From Firm-04 sp045600205 (GTDB lineage Bacteria > Bacillota > Clostridia > Oscillospirales > Ruminococcaceae): DNA of 64,000 nt. Every line of letters begins with the position of its first letter. Positions within the stretch are counted from its first letter, which is position 1. The stretch covers positions 62,001 through 126,000 of the forward strand of contig JAZRXM010000029.1 of the NCBI GenBank assembly GCA_045600205.1, in the 5' to 3' direction. Below the pieces are notes generated by a model. That model was not told the DNA's origin. It did not search any database and saw only the letters and a program-made list of their open reading frames with translations. Below are positions 8,926 to 17,949 of the stretch, in pieces. A program made the translations under genes and the position numbers.

Positions 8926-10209
8926 ATGGAAAAACACACATTTGCAACGAAAACCGCCGTTTCTGCGGCATCTGCACTGGTTGCTCTGCTGACAGTCAGC
9001 TCCACAATGCCCTGCTTTGCGGATATTGTGGATGCAAACGGCAATACCATTGAAACCATTACCAGCGGCGATTTCGAATGCTCGGTCATGGTGGATACCG
9101 AAAATGAGGGCAAATACGGTATCTGCATTGAAAAATATCTGGGCAACGCCACGGATGTTGTGATTCCGGATGAGATTGACGACAAAGAGGTCATTGCGTT
9201 CGGCGATTCGGCTTTTGCAGGAAATTATACGCTGAAATCTGTAACGCTGCCTGTCAACCTGATCGGACTTGGCGACTTTGCCTTTGCAGAATGCACCGCG
9301 CTCGAAAAATTCATCACCTACGAGGAAAGCATTTTCTTTGAGGCAAAGGACGGCGTCCTGTATACCAAGGACGGCAAAACACTGGTGCGTTATCCGCTGA
9401 CGAAAGTGCAGCCCGATATGGTCATTGAGGAGGGTATTGAACAGATCGGATCCAGTGCGTTTGCGTACAGCCGTGTGCTGGAAACCATTTCGCTGCCCAA
9501 AACGATTAAATCCATTGGTGCGGCGGCATTTTCCGATTGCGTGAATCTGGAAGAATTTGCAATGCCCGCATCCGTGACGGAAATCAGCAATTTTACGTTC
9601 TATCGCTGCGTGCAGCTCAAAAAGGTCAACATTCCCTACGGTGTGACCCGCATCGGTGACGGCGCATTTTCCGCAACTGCACTGACAGAGATCCAGATTC
9701 CCGAAACCGTCAAAACGATCGGTCAGGCTGCGTTTGCTGCAACCAAAATGACATCCGTCACCATTCCGATCACCGTGGAAACCATCGGTTCTTCGGCTTT
9801 CGGCTACAACATTGATTCTTCCAACAACCTCTATCAGCGGGATGATTTCGTGATTTACGGTTCTCTCGGTACGGCAGCTGCAACCTACGCAAAAGATGTG
9901 GAGGACGGCAACCACTTTGAATTTATCTCCAACGGCGAGGTGGTCACCACTGTCGCAGAGCCGGATGAAAGCAGTGAATCGGACGAAACAAAAACCGTTC
10001 TGACGGATGCAGACAGCAACAGTACCACAGCGAAAAGTGCTGCGGATGTGACGACGGCAGCAGCCGCATCAACCGAAAAGAAAAAGGATTCCGTGCTTGG
10101 CGAAAACAAGGGTCTGATCATCGGCGTGATTGCAGGCGGCGTAGTTGTTCTGGCAGGCATCATGATTGCGATTGTCAAGGTACTGCGCGGCGGTAAGGAA
10201 TCCAAATAA
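8926..10209 (+). CDS. BspA-type leucine-rich-repeat protein, membrane anchored (1 of 3)
   Basis: A 427-residue protein with an N-terminal signal peptide ending near MPCFA, about seven LRR_5 (BspA-type) units between residues 70 and 310 (for example VNIPYGVTRIGDGAFSATAL), a Ser/Thr/Asp-rich linker, and a C-terminal hydrophobic anchor (GLIIGVIAGGVVVLAGIM) with a short basic tail. The predicted topology is extracellular repeats on a single-pass anchor. BspA-like repeats are known for host or matrix binding in other bacteria; the ligand here is unknown. First of three tandem genes of the same design, 136 bp after glmS. Confidence 0.88.
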   Translation: MEKHTFATKTAVSAASALVALLTVSSTMPCFADIVDANGNTIETITSGDFECSVMVDTENEGKYGICIEKYLGNATDVVIPDEIDDKEVIAFGDSAFAGNYTLKSVTLPVNLIGLGDFAFAECTALEKFITYEESIFFEAKDGVLYTKDGKTLVRYPLTKVQPDMVIEEGIEQIGSSAFAYSRVLETISLPKTIKSIGAAAFSDCVNLEEFAMPASVTEISNFTFYRCVQLKKVNIPYGVTRIGDGAFSATALTEIQIPETVKTIGQAAFAATKMTSVTIPITVETIGSSAFGYNIDSSNNLYQRDDFVIYGSLGTAAATYAKDVEDGNHFEFISNGEVVTTVAEPDESSESDETKTVLTDADSNSTTAKSAADVTTAAAASTEKKKDSVLGENKGLIIGVIAGGVVVLAGIMIAIVKVLRGGKESK

Positions 10210-10231
10210 AACAAGCAAGGAGCGTCAAGAT

Positions 10232-11665
10232 ATGAAAATGAAGAAGCTGCGCTCTTTTGCGTGTGCATCCGCGATCGTGCTGACTTCCATGCTTCTGCCG
10301 ACATTGCAAGGCGCGGCGGAGGGCGGCGAAATGCTCGGATACGATATTTCGGGTATGATCGTGTACAACGGCTCGCAGATCTCCTATTATCTGGAGGAGG
10401 ACCAGACCGCATCCATTGTCAGTTGTGGAAGCGATTTGTCGGGCGATGTGGAAATACCTGCAACCATCGAGGACAGACCCGTTTCTAAAATTGCGGAAAG
10501 TGCCTTTTACGGCATCAAGGGGCTGAAAAGTATCACTTTGCCGAAAACCGTGCATACCATTGAAAATGGTGCGTTTTACGAATGCACGGCATTGACGGAT
10601 ATTACGCTTTCCGAGGACCTGCGGACGATCGGTGAAAGTGCATTTTTCGGTTGTACCGCACTGACCGCAATCGACATTTCCGATCATGTCATGTCGATTC
10701 CCGAATCCTGTTTTTCGGGTTGTACCGCACTGGAAAACGTACAGTTTCCCGACGATCTGATTTCGGTGGGCGCATCGGCATTTTATAATACGAAATGTCC
10801 GAAAGAACTGGTGTTTCCGGAAAATCTGAATACGCTTGGCGAAATGGCGTTTGCCTACTGCACGGGGATCGAAACCGTGAAATTCTCTGCCAACCTGATC
10901 AACCTCGATAATTATGTGTTTGACGGCTGTTCGGCACTGCAAAGTATTGAGGTCAGTGCGGACAATGCCGCTTTCTGTTCAGAGGACGGTGTGCTGTTCG
11001 ATAAGGGCATGACCAAGCTGGTGAAGTATCCCGCAGCCAAAAAGGACACCAAATATACCGTACCTGTCGGCGTGACTGCACTGGCTGACTGGTCATTTAT
11101 CGGAGCTACGAATCTGGAAGAGATCGCGCTTTCCAATATCCGCACATTTGGTGAGGAAACTTTCTATCAATGCAGTTCGCTTAAATCCATTACGCTCCCG
11201 GAGGAACTTTCTGAACTGCCTTCTGCTATTTTCGGCTACTGTGAAAGTCTGACAGATGTCACGATTCCTGCGCATTGCTCGAAAATCGGTGATTATGCGT
11301 TCATGAACTGCACGAAACTGAAAAAACTGACGGTTCCTGCAACGGTCACGGAAATCGGTAAGTTTTCGTTTGGGTTTGCTTATAACGAGAAAAACGAAGC
11401 CATGGAGCAGATGAAAGGATTTCGTCTGTATACGGAGGCAGGCTCCAAAGCAGCAAGCTATGCAAAGGCGGGCAAACTGAAGTATCGCACGGATTCCAAG
11501 GCGTGGCTGGTGGTGCTGCTGATTCTGGCAGCCTGTGCGGTTGCAGGATTGATTGCATTTTTGGTATACCGCAGAAGCAGTGTTGCCTATGTCGGCGCAG
11601 GACCCAACAAGGGTCAGGTGATTTCCAAGAAAAAGAAGTCTACAAAGGGAGAAAACGAGAAATGA
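10232..11665 (+). CDS. BspA-type leucine-rich-repeat protein, membrane anchored (2 of 3)
   Basis: A 477-residue protein starting at ATG 10232 after AAGGAG (10217-10222). The signal peptide is about 28 residues, ending near LQGAAEG. LRR_5 units (such as VHTIENGAFYECTALTDITL) cover residues 60-400, interrupted by a short stretch containing DGVLFDKGMTKLVKYP that recurs in all three paralogues. A C-terminal transmembrane helix (AWLVVLLILAACAVAGLIAFL) and a Lys-rich tail follow. It overlaps the next gene by four bases (ATGA), so these LRR genes are translated from one message. Confidence 0.88.
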   Translation: MKMKKLRSFACASAIVLTSMLLPTLQGAAEGGEMLGYDISGMIVYNGSQISYYLEEDQTASIVSCGSDLSGDVEIPATIEDRPVSKIAESAFYGIKGLKSITLPKTVHTIENGAFYECTALTDITLSEDLRTIGESAFFGCTALTAIDISDHVMSIPESCFSGCTALENVQFPDDLISVGASAFYNTKCPKELVFPENLNTLGEMAFAYCTGIETVKFSANLINLDNYVFDGCSALQSIEVSADNAAFCSEDGVLFDKGMTKLVKYPAAKKDTKYTVPVGVTALADWSFIGATNLEEIALSNIRTFGEETFYQCSSLKSITLPEELSELPSAIFGYCESLTDVTIPAHCSKIGDYAFMNCTKLKKLTVPATVTEIGKFSFGFAYNEKNEAMEQMKGFRLYTEAGSKAASYAKAGKLKYRTDSKAWLVVLLILAACAVAGLIAFLVYRRSSVAYVGAGPNKGQVISKKKKSTKGENEK

Positions 11666-13200
11666 GTCCATTGAAAATTTGCGCAGGATTTGCTGCAATC
11701 GGGATTTTGCTTGGCAGCATGGCGGGATTATCCGTATCTGCGGAAGAAGAAAAAACTTTTACCGATGAGATGCTGACCTATACCAAAATCTCGGACGGTG
11801 TCAGCATTACGGCTTGCAAAGTATCCACTACTTCGCTTTCCCTGCCCGATAACATTGACGGTTATCCGATTCTGGAGGTCGGTGATGGCGCGTTTGCAGA
11901 ATGTGCGGGGCTGACTGCGGTAGATTTCAGCAAAACAAAAATCCGCACCATCGGCAACAATGCGTTTACGGGCTGCGAGAAACTTCAGACGCTCAAACTG
12001 CCCGATACCCTGCAAACCATCGGTTCCGGCGCGTTTTATAATTGTGCATCGCTGACCGAACTGAGCATTCCTGACAGTGTATCCGAAATCGGCTCTTATG
12101 CGTTTGCCTACTGCTTTGCGCTGGATAAGGTCAAACTGCCAACAACGCTGACAACGCTTTTGGGTGCCACATTCTATTATGACTATGAGCTTTCCGAGGT
12201 GACACTGCCGAAATCATTGGAAACGCTTTCTGCGCTCACCTTTGTCGGCTGCTATGATCTGCAATCGATCACGCTGCCTGCAAGCCTGAAAACCGTTGAG
12301 CCGCTTGCATTTCTGGGATGCATCGGGATAAAAGCATTTACCGTGGATGCAAACAATACGGCGTTTTCCGTCGGTGAGGACGGTGCGCTTTATAACAAAG
12401 ACGGCAGCAGTCTGTTGATCTACCCTTCGGGTAACGGTGTCAAGGAATGCACGATCGCAGATACCGTTACCGAGATTGCCCCGTATGCGTTTGCAGGTTC
12501 GCTTTCATTGGAAACGGTCACACTGCCGCAGACTTTGCAGGGCGTTCTGCCCGAGGGCTGCTTCTCCGATTGCTATTCGCTGCACAAAGTCAACTGTCTG
12601 CCCGCAAATCTTTCGGAGATCTCTGCAAGCCTGTTTGCGGGCTGTAACGCTTTGGAAAATCTGACGCTGCCCGAAAACTGTACCGCAATCGGAAACTATG
12701 GCTTCTACGAATGTGCCGCTCTGACGGAATTTACCATTCCTGAATCGGTAAAAAGCATCGGTGACTGCGCATTTTGCGGTTGCGAGAATCTGACGGCGAT
12801 GACGATTCCTGTCGGCACAACGCTTGGCAACTATGCAGTTGGTTTTTCCACTCCTGCGGAGGATGCAGAGGATAACACACCCGTTCTGCGCAAAGATTTT
12901 GTTCTCCACGGCAATTCCAAATCGGATGCAAAACGTTTTGCCAAGGCAAACGGCGTTTCCTTCAAGCAGGATGATTTTAATTTCAAGCTGCTGTTTATCA
13001 TCATCGGCATTGTGGCGGCATCTTTGTTTGTGATTCTGACAATCGTGGACATTGTCAGAAAAAAGAAATCCGTACCCGAACAGCCTGCTGAATCCCAATC
13101 CGAAGAATCATTTGCGGACCCGAATTATCAGAGCATTTTGGCAGAGGACGATGAAGATATGACGGATGTGGAGGAAAATTCCGAAGAAAGCGAAAGCTGA
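11662..13200 (+). CDS. BspA-type leucine-rich-repeat protein, membrane anchored (3 of 3)
   Basis: A 512-residue protein whose ATG at 11662 overlaps the preceding stop codon. The signal peptide ends near LSVSA. LRR_5 repeats fill residues 60-430, including the conserved interruption DGALYNKDGSSLLIYP. A transmembrane helix (FKLLFIIIGIVAASLFVILT) is followed by an acidic cytoplasmic tail of about 55 residues (rich in Glu, Asp, Ser), unlike the basic tails of its two neighbours. The three genes look like successive duplications with divergent tails. Confidence 0.88.
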   Translation: MSPLKICAGFAAIGILLGSMAGLSVSAEEEKTFTDEMLTYTKISDGVSITACKVSTTSLSLPDNIDGYPILEVGDGAFAECAGLTAVDFSKTKIRTIGNNAFTGCEKLQTLKLPDTLQTIGSGAFYNCASLTELSIPDSVSEIGSYAFAYCFALDKVKLPTTLTTLLGATFYYDYELSEVTLPKSLETLSALTFVGCYDLQSITLPASLKTVEPLAFLGCIGIKAFTVDANNTAFSVGEDGALYNKDGSSLLIYPSGNGVKECTIADTVTEIAPYAFAGSLSLETVTLPQTLQGVLPEGCFSDCYSLHKVNCLPANLSEISASLFAGCNALENLTLPENCTAIGNYGFYECAALTEFTIPESVKSIGDCAFCGCENLTAMTIPVGTTLGNYAVGFSTPAEDAEDNTPVLRKDFVLHGNSKSDAKRFAKANGVSFKQDDFNFKLLFIIIGIVAASLFVILTIVDIVRKKKSVPEQPAESQSEESFADPNYQSILAEDDEDMTDVEENSEESES

Positions 13201-13224
13201 TAAGGAAAGGAGATGACCTCTCCC

Positions 13225-14541
13225 ATGAAGAAAAAAGTCCGGCGGGAACCGATTGTACTTTCGCAGATGCGTCCTGTGACGCTGCTGCTGGTGCTTTGCG
13301 GTTGTATCATGTTTGCGTTTGCGCTTCAGCATTTTGATGGTCTGCTGCGTTTTGGACGCAAAATTCTGTCTGCACTGGGACCCGTGTTTGCGGGACTGGT
13401 CATCGCATATCTGTTGAATCCTGCACAGACATGGCTCGAAAAGCGCATGATAAAATTGCTGCGGCCATTTCAGAAAAAGCATCCTGCGGGAACAAAAACA
13501 GCCGCAAGAGGCATCAGTGCATTTTTAGCGGTACTGTTGTTTGTCGGCGCGGTCACGCTTCTTGTGATCGCAACGTTTTCGCAGGTCATGGATGGCGTGG
13601 AAACGCTGATCCGGAAGCTGCCGCAGTATATGGATATCCTTGCCGACCGCGTAGAAAAAATACTCGCGGATGACAACCGCATCAGCCGGTATCTGGAGCA
13701 GCTCAGCGAGCGAATTTTCAATTTGCAGACAGGTGTAGATCCGACCGAAACCGCACAGACGGTCCTTTCGGCAATCTGGAGCGGCGCAGCGGGTACGCTC
13801 GGCATTCTATACGATGTGATTGTCGGCGTCATCGTGTCGGTTTATCTGCTCATCAGCAAGGAGATCTTTATCCGACAGTTCAAACGCATTCTTTACGCAG
13901 TTGTAAACAAAGATCTGGCGGACAGCCTGAACAAAGGCATGGTCAAAGCCAACCGTACTTTTGGTACTGCGATTCTAGGCAAGCTGGTGGACTCCACGCT
14001 CATCGGCATCATCTGCTTTATCGGGCTTGTGGTGATGAATATGCCGTATACCGCGCTGATTGCGGTCATCATCGGCGTGACCAACGTGATTCCGTTTTTC
14101 GGCCCGATCATCGGTGCGATTCCGTGTGTGCTGCTGATCCTGATGGAAAATCCGTGGAAAGCACTGTATTTCCTGATTTTCATTATCGCGCTGCAACAGT
14201 TTGACTGCAATTTCCTTGACCCGAAAATTGTTGGTAAATCCATCGGTCTGCCTGCTTTCTGGGAACTGTTTGCGTGTCTGTTAGGCGGCGGATTGTTCGG
14301 CATTGTCGGCATGGCGATCGGAGTCCCGTTTTTTGCAGTATTCTATGCGATTCTGGATGAAGCAATCAGCAAGAAGCTGCGCAGGGAATTCTCCGATGAA
14401 TTTCTGGAGCATACGCTTGGCTACGACTTGCAGACTTTACCCAAATCTGAGGAAGAAGCGGAATCCGAGGAGGAATCCAGCGAATACGTGCAGCATTTGA
14501 TTCTGCTGGAGGAACTTTCCAATGCGGAGGATGAAAAATAA
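13225..14541 (+). CDS. AI-2E/PerM family transporter
   Basis: A 438-residue membrane protein of the AI-2E transporter (TqsA/PerM/YtvI) family: N-terminal hairpin of helices, a long amphipathic middle region (about residues 100-190), and C-terminal helices containing GVTNVIPFFGPIIGAIP and LDPKIVGKSIGLPAFW, which are family hallmarks. Members export or exchange small molecules or ions; the substrate is unknown. The best start is ATG 13225, eight bases after an extended AAAGGAGATGA ribosome site (13206-13216); ATG 13213 lies inside that site. The tail is acidic. It ends with a clear terminator. Confidence 0.9.
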   Translation: MKKKVRREPIVLSQMRPVTLLLVLCGCIMFAFALQHFDGLLRFGRKILSALGPVFAGLVIAYLLNPAQTWLEKRMIKLLRPFQKKHPAGTKTAARGISAFLAVLLFVGAVTLLVIATFSQVMDGVETLIRKLPQYMDILADRVEKILADDNRISRYLEQLSERIFNLQTGVDPTETAQTVLSAIWSGAAGTLGILYDVIVGVIVSVYLLISKEIFIRQFKRILYAVVNKDLADSLNKGMVKANRTFGTAILGKLVDSTLIGIICFIGLVVMNMPYTALIAVIIGVTNVIPFFGPIIGAIPCVLLILMENPWKALYFLIFIIALQQFDCNFLDPKIVGKSIGLPAFWELFACLLGGGLFGIVGMAIGVPFFAVFYAILDEAISKKLRREFSDEFLEHTLGYDLQTLPKSEEEAESEEESSEYVQHLILLEELSNAEDEK

Positions 14542-14545
14542 ACGA

Positions 14546-14578
14546 TTTGCCCTGCCTTGACGCGGGGCAAATTTTTTT
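14546..14578 (+). terminator. Intrinsic terminator after the LRR/AI-2E operon
   Basis: TTTGCCC (14546-14552) pairs with GGGCAAA (14565-14571) and is followed by seven T residues. It lies directly after the transporter stop and just before the proB promoter. Confidence 0.85.
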
Positions 14579-14589
14579 GCAAAGACCGA

Positions 14590-14618
14590 TTGCAATACAT
14601 AAAGAATTGTGTTATAAT
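14590..14618 (+). promoter_or_regulatory. Sigma-A promoter of proBA
   Basis: TTGCAA (14590-14595) and TATAAT (14613-14618) are separated by 17 bp, followed by a leader of about 30 nt containing AAAGGAGC before the proB TTG start. Confidence 0.75.
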
Positions 14619-14653
14619 GAATCTGTATTTCATACCAAAAGGAGCGCATAATT

Positions 14654-15466
14654 TTGGATAATAAAGAACAAGCCTTGAAAAAGCTTTCCGATTGTAAGCG
14701 TGTCGTCATCAAGCTCGGCACATCTACCCTTACCCACCCCACAGGACGTATGAATCTGCGTCGTTTTCACAATCTGGTCAGAGTCATGGCGGACTTGCAT
14801 AACGCGGGCAAGGAGCTGATTCTGGTTTCTTCGGGTGCTGTCGGACTCGGCATCGGCAAACTTGGTCTGAATGGCAGACCGACCGCGACTCCGGAAAAGC
14901 AGGCGTGTGCCGCAGTCGGACAATGTGAGCTGATGTATCTCTATGACCGTCAGTTTGCGAATTACAGCGTTACGGTTGCGCAGGTGCTGCTGACAAAAGC
15001 AGTCCTCAGCACAGATGGCGGTACAAATGCGGGCAACTGTATCGAGCAGCTTCTGAAAATCGGTGTCATTCCGATTGTGAACGAAAACGATACCGTTGCG
15101 ATTGACGAGCTGGAGCTGGAAATTGGCGAAAACGACTCGTTGGCGGCAATTGTTGCGGGGCTTGGCAAGGCTGAACTGCTCATTCTGATGAGCGATATTG
15201 ACGGACTTTACTCCGATGACCCGCATAAAAATACAGATGCCAAGCTGATTCCCGTGGTCTATGACATTGATGAATCCATTGAGGCGATTGCAGGTGGCGC
15301 GGGTACACCGAATGCACGCGGCGGTATGGCAACGAAAATTGCTGCGGCAAAAATGGCAACACAGGCGGGAATCGACATGGTGATCGTCAACGGTGAACGC
15401 CCCGAAAACCTCTACGATCTGTTTGAAGATCAGCAGATCGGTACGAGATTTGTTGCGAAGAAATAA
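14654..15466 (+). CDS. proB: Glutamate 5-kinase
   Basis: A 270-residue amino acid kinase, phosphorylating L-glutamate to gamma-glutamyl phosphate, the first step of proline synthesis. Signatures are VVIKLGTSTLTHPTGRMN at the N-terminus, LVSSGAVGLGIGKLG, FSYNENDTVAID-like PIVNENDTVAIDELE, and GGAGTPNARGGMATKIAAA. It lacks the C-terminal PUA domain found in the longer E. coli enzyme, as is common in Firmicutes. It starts at TTG 14654, ten bases after AAAGGAGC. proA follows after 24 bp. Confidence 0.95.
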   Translation: MDNKEQALKKLSDCKRVVIKLGTSTLTHPTGRMNLRRFHNLVRVMADLHNAGKELILVSSGAVGLGIGKLGLNGRPTATPEKQACAAVGQCELMYLYDRQFANYSVTVAQVLLTKAVLSTDGGTNAGNCIEQLLKIGVIPIVNENDTVAIDELELEIGENDSLAAIVAGLGKAELLILMSDIDGLYSDDPHKNTDAKLIPVVYDIDESIEAIAGGAGTPNARGGMATKIAAAKMATQAGIDMVIVNGERPENLYDLFEDQQIGTRFVAKK

Positions 15467-15490
15467 CGATTTTACAGAGGAGGAGCAATC

Positions 15491-16747
15491 ATGGAACAGC
15501 TTACACACGTTGAACAACTTGGAAAAAATGCCAAGGCAGTCGCAACGGCCCTTGCTTCGGCATCTCCCAAACAGAAAAATGACGCGCTTGCGGCAATCGC
15601 CGATGCACTGATTGCACGTACTGACGAAATCATCAAGGAAAATCAGGTTGACCTTGAAAATGCAGTCAAGAACAATATGTCCAAGGCAATGCAGGACAGA
15701 CTGCTGCTGAATGCAGCAAGAATCGAGGGCATTGCGGACGGCGTGCGCAAACTCATCTCGCTGGACGAGGTGGTTGGCAAGGTGGACGAGGGCTTTGTCC
15801 GCCCGAATGGCTTGAAAATCCAGAAAACCCGTGTTCCGCTGGGTGTCATCGGCATTATTTTTGAGAGCCGTCCGAATGTGACGGTGGATGCGGCAACACT
15901 CTGCCTGAAAGCAGGAAACTGCGTGATTTTGCGCGGCGGCAAGGAGGCATTCTCCTCGAATGTCTGCCTGACCAACATCATGCGTGATGCGGTTGCCTCT
16001 GTCGGGCTGCCCGCAGATGTCGTTCAGCTGGTACAGGATACCACGCGTGAATCCTCAAATCAACTGATGAAACTTTCGCAGTACCTTGATGTGCTGATTC
16101 CTCGCGGCGGCGCAGGTCTGATCAATGCAGTTGCGCAGAATGCCACGGTACCTGTCATTCGCACGGGTACGGGCAACTGCCACGTTTTTGTCGATGCTTC
16201 CGCAGATCTGGAAATGGCTGTCAACATTGTGGATAACGGCAAAACACAGCGTCCGTCCGTATGCAACGCGGTGGAAAGCGTGCTGATTCATCGCGAGGCC
16301 GCTGCAAAATTCCTGCCGATGATGAAAGCGCGTCTGGATGCCCACAGCGTCACGCTGCACGGCGATGCGGATACGCAGCAGATTCTCGGCGAGTGCGTAC
16401 TGCCCGCCAATGAGGACGACTATGCCAACGAATATCTGGATTATCAGCTTGCTGTCAAGATTGTGGACGGCATTGACGAAGCAATCGCACACATTGCGCA
16501 GTACGGCACCAATCATAGTGAGTGCATCGTGACCAAATCGCTGGACAATGCAAACCGTTTCCAGCGTGAGGTGGATGCAGCCGCAGTATATGTCAACGCA
16601 TCTACGCGCTTTACAGACGGCGGCGAGTTCGGCTTCGGTGCAGAGATCGGCATTTCCACGCAGAAGCTTCATGCACGCGGACCGATGGGTCTGATGGAAT
16701 TGACCACGGTCAAATATCTGATCAACGGCGACGGTCAGATCCGCTGA
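15491..16747 (+). CDS. proA: Glutamate-5-semialdehyde dehydrogenase (gamma-glutamyl phosphate reductase)
   Basis: A 418-residue enzyme that reduces gamma-glutamyl phosphate to glutamate-5-semialdehyde with NADPH, acting with ProB in proline synthesis. Typical stretches are VPLGVIGIIFESRPNVTVDA, NCVILRGGKEAFSSN, IPRGGAGLINAV, and the catalytic Cys region KTQRPSVCNAVES. The C-terminal STRFTDGGEFGFGAEIGIS and RGPMGLMELTTVKY are canonical. ATG 15491 follows AGAGGAGGAG. Length and order match the family throughout. Confidence 0.96.
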   Translation: MEQLTHVEQLGKNAKAVATALASASPKQKNDALAAIADALIARTDEIIKENQVDLENAVKNNMSKAMQDRLLLNAARIEGIADGVRKLISLDEVVGKVDEGFVRPNGLKIQKTRVPLGVIGIIFESRPNVTVDAATLCLKAGNCVILRGGKEAFSSNVCLTNIMRDAVASVGLPADVVQLVQDTTRESSNQLMKLSQYLDVLIPRGGAGLINAVAQNATVPVIRTGTGNCHVFVDASADLEMAVNIVDNGKTQRPSVCNAVESVLIHREAAAKFLPMMKARLDAHSVTLHGDADTQQILGECVLPANEDDYANEYLDYQLAVKIVDGIDEAIAHIAQYGTNHSECIVTKSLDNANRFQREVDAAAVYVNASTRFTDGGEFGFGAEIGISTQKLHARGPMGLMELTTVKYLINGDGQIR

Positions 16748-16782
16748 ATGCCAAAAAGGACGTACAAAAGGGCGGTGAGCGC

Positions 16783-17859
16783 ATGAACGACAGCGAAATA
16801 GAGGCACTTCTGGAGCAGCTTCGCATGGAACGGCGAATGAATGTACCGCAGCAGGAGGAGCAGGAAGCAGAGGATTATGCAATCCATCCTGAAGCTGCGG
16901 ATGATGTTGACGAACCTGATGCGGACGAAATTGCGGAAGCTGAGGATGTCATAGAACAGGATTCCTGCGGGGCGGAGCCGACAGAGCCGATTTTCGAGGA
17001 AGAATCGCAGCAGATATCCGAACCAATGTCTGCGAAATCGGAGGCATACTCTGACGACATCGTTCCGCCTGTGGTATCCGCTGCGCCTGATGCTGCAACA
17101 GATTCTTCGCAGAAGCAAACTTTTCGCGGCAGACTGCGCTCTATGATGAATGAGGATATCACGCCGCCCGCGCAAACCTATGACAGCCCCGAATGGACGC
17201 ATCAGCAACGGCAGCACCGATATACGGTTTTGGGCGCGATTTTAGTCGTATTTGCAATGATTGGCATATTTTCTACGGTGCGGTTTGCAATCAGACATTT
17301 TCATCCTGCCAGCCCACAGGACGCTTATCAAGCGGAAGTTGCAGAGAAAGTCATGCCGCTGGTGGTCATGGACTGCCCGATGTTTCAGAGTGCGGCGGAA
17401 CTTTCTGATGAGCAGCTGCTCATGGCAGGCATCTGGTCCATTCTGACGCATGGCGGTCTTGCGAAATATCCAGAAGAATTGGGACTTTGCAGGATCCCTG
17501 CTGCCGATGTGGATCAAGAAATCCGCAGTTTGTTTGAACTTCCGGCTGAGAAAATCCCGCAGCATCAGACTGTTGGTGCGGCGAATGATTTGTGTTGCTA
17601 CTACGATGCGACCGATAACAGCTATCGGATTCCAACGGATATTCTGCATTTTTCGTATATTCCGCAAGTGACGGAGCTGGAAAAGGACGGTGACTGCTGG
17701 TATGCCGAGGTTGCATATCTGCCTGATTTACCGGAATGGCAGCGCGTTGAAAATACCGGAACAGCTCCGATTAAAAATGTAAGAATCACGCTGATACGAG
17801 AAAACAATGTGAATACCGTGCCGACTTGGCAGGTATCCAAAATGGAGCAGATTTCATAA
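16783..17859 (+). CDS. Single-pass membrane protein of unknown function
   Basis: A 358-residue protein starting at ATG 16783. Residues 1-125 are strongly acidic (Glu/Asp/Gln rich) and probably disordered in the cytoplasm. One transmembrane helix (YTVLGAILVVFAMIGIFSTV, about residues 146-165) leads to an extracytoplasmic domain of about 190 residues with two Cys in NDLCCYYDA and no recognisable family motif. It lies 35 bp after proA, probably in the same transcript, and ends at a strong bidirectional terminator. Confidence 0.75.
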   Translation: MNDSEIEALLEQLRMERRMNVPQQEEQEAEDYAIHPEAADDVDEPDADEIAEAEDVIEQDSCGAEPTEPIFEEESQQISEPMSAKSEAYSDDIVPPVVSAAPDAATDSSQKQTFRGRLRSMMNEDITPPAQTYDSPEWTHQQRQHRYTVLGAILVVFAMIGIFSTVRFAIRHFHPASPQDAYQAEVAEKVMPLVVMDCPMFQSAAELSDEQLLMAGIWSILTHGGLAKYPEELGLCRIPAADVDQEIRSLFELPAEKIPQHQTVGAANDLCCYYDATDNSYRIPTDILHFSYIPQVTELEKDGDCWYAEVAYLPDLPEWQRVENTGTAPIKNVRITLIRENNVNTVPTWQVSKMEQIS

Positions 17860-17866
17860 AGATACA

Positions 17867-17910
17867 AATCCGCCCGCATACCGTTTGTGGTATACGGGCG
17901 GATTCGTTTT
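17867..17910. terminator. Bidirectional terminator between convergent genes
   Basis: A ten-base arm AATCCGCCCG (17867-17876) pairs with CGGGCGGATT (17895-17904), with a further ATACC/GGTAT inner stem. T-rich sequence follows on the plus side. It separates the membrane protein gene from the convergent DUF1015 gene. Confidence 0.85.
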
Positions 17911-17949
17911 GTCGAACAAGTATTGTTGAAGAAAGGGACTTCTGATACC

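Noticed and set aside
8718..9194. Minus-strand ORF containing YSTVTDFARLRG
   Set aside because: This string is a familiar spurious annotation; here it is the antisense of the conserved GlmS C-terminus (RNLAKSVTVE).
7798..9915. 705-codon minus-strand ORF opposite glmS and the first LRR gene
   Set aside because: It spans two convincing plus-strand genes and the gap between them, with Cys/His-rich antisense composition and no family signature.
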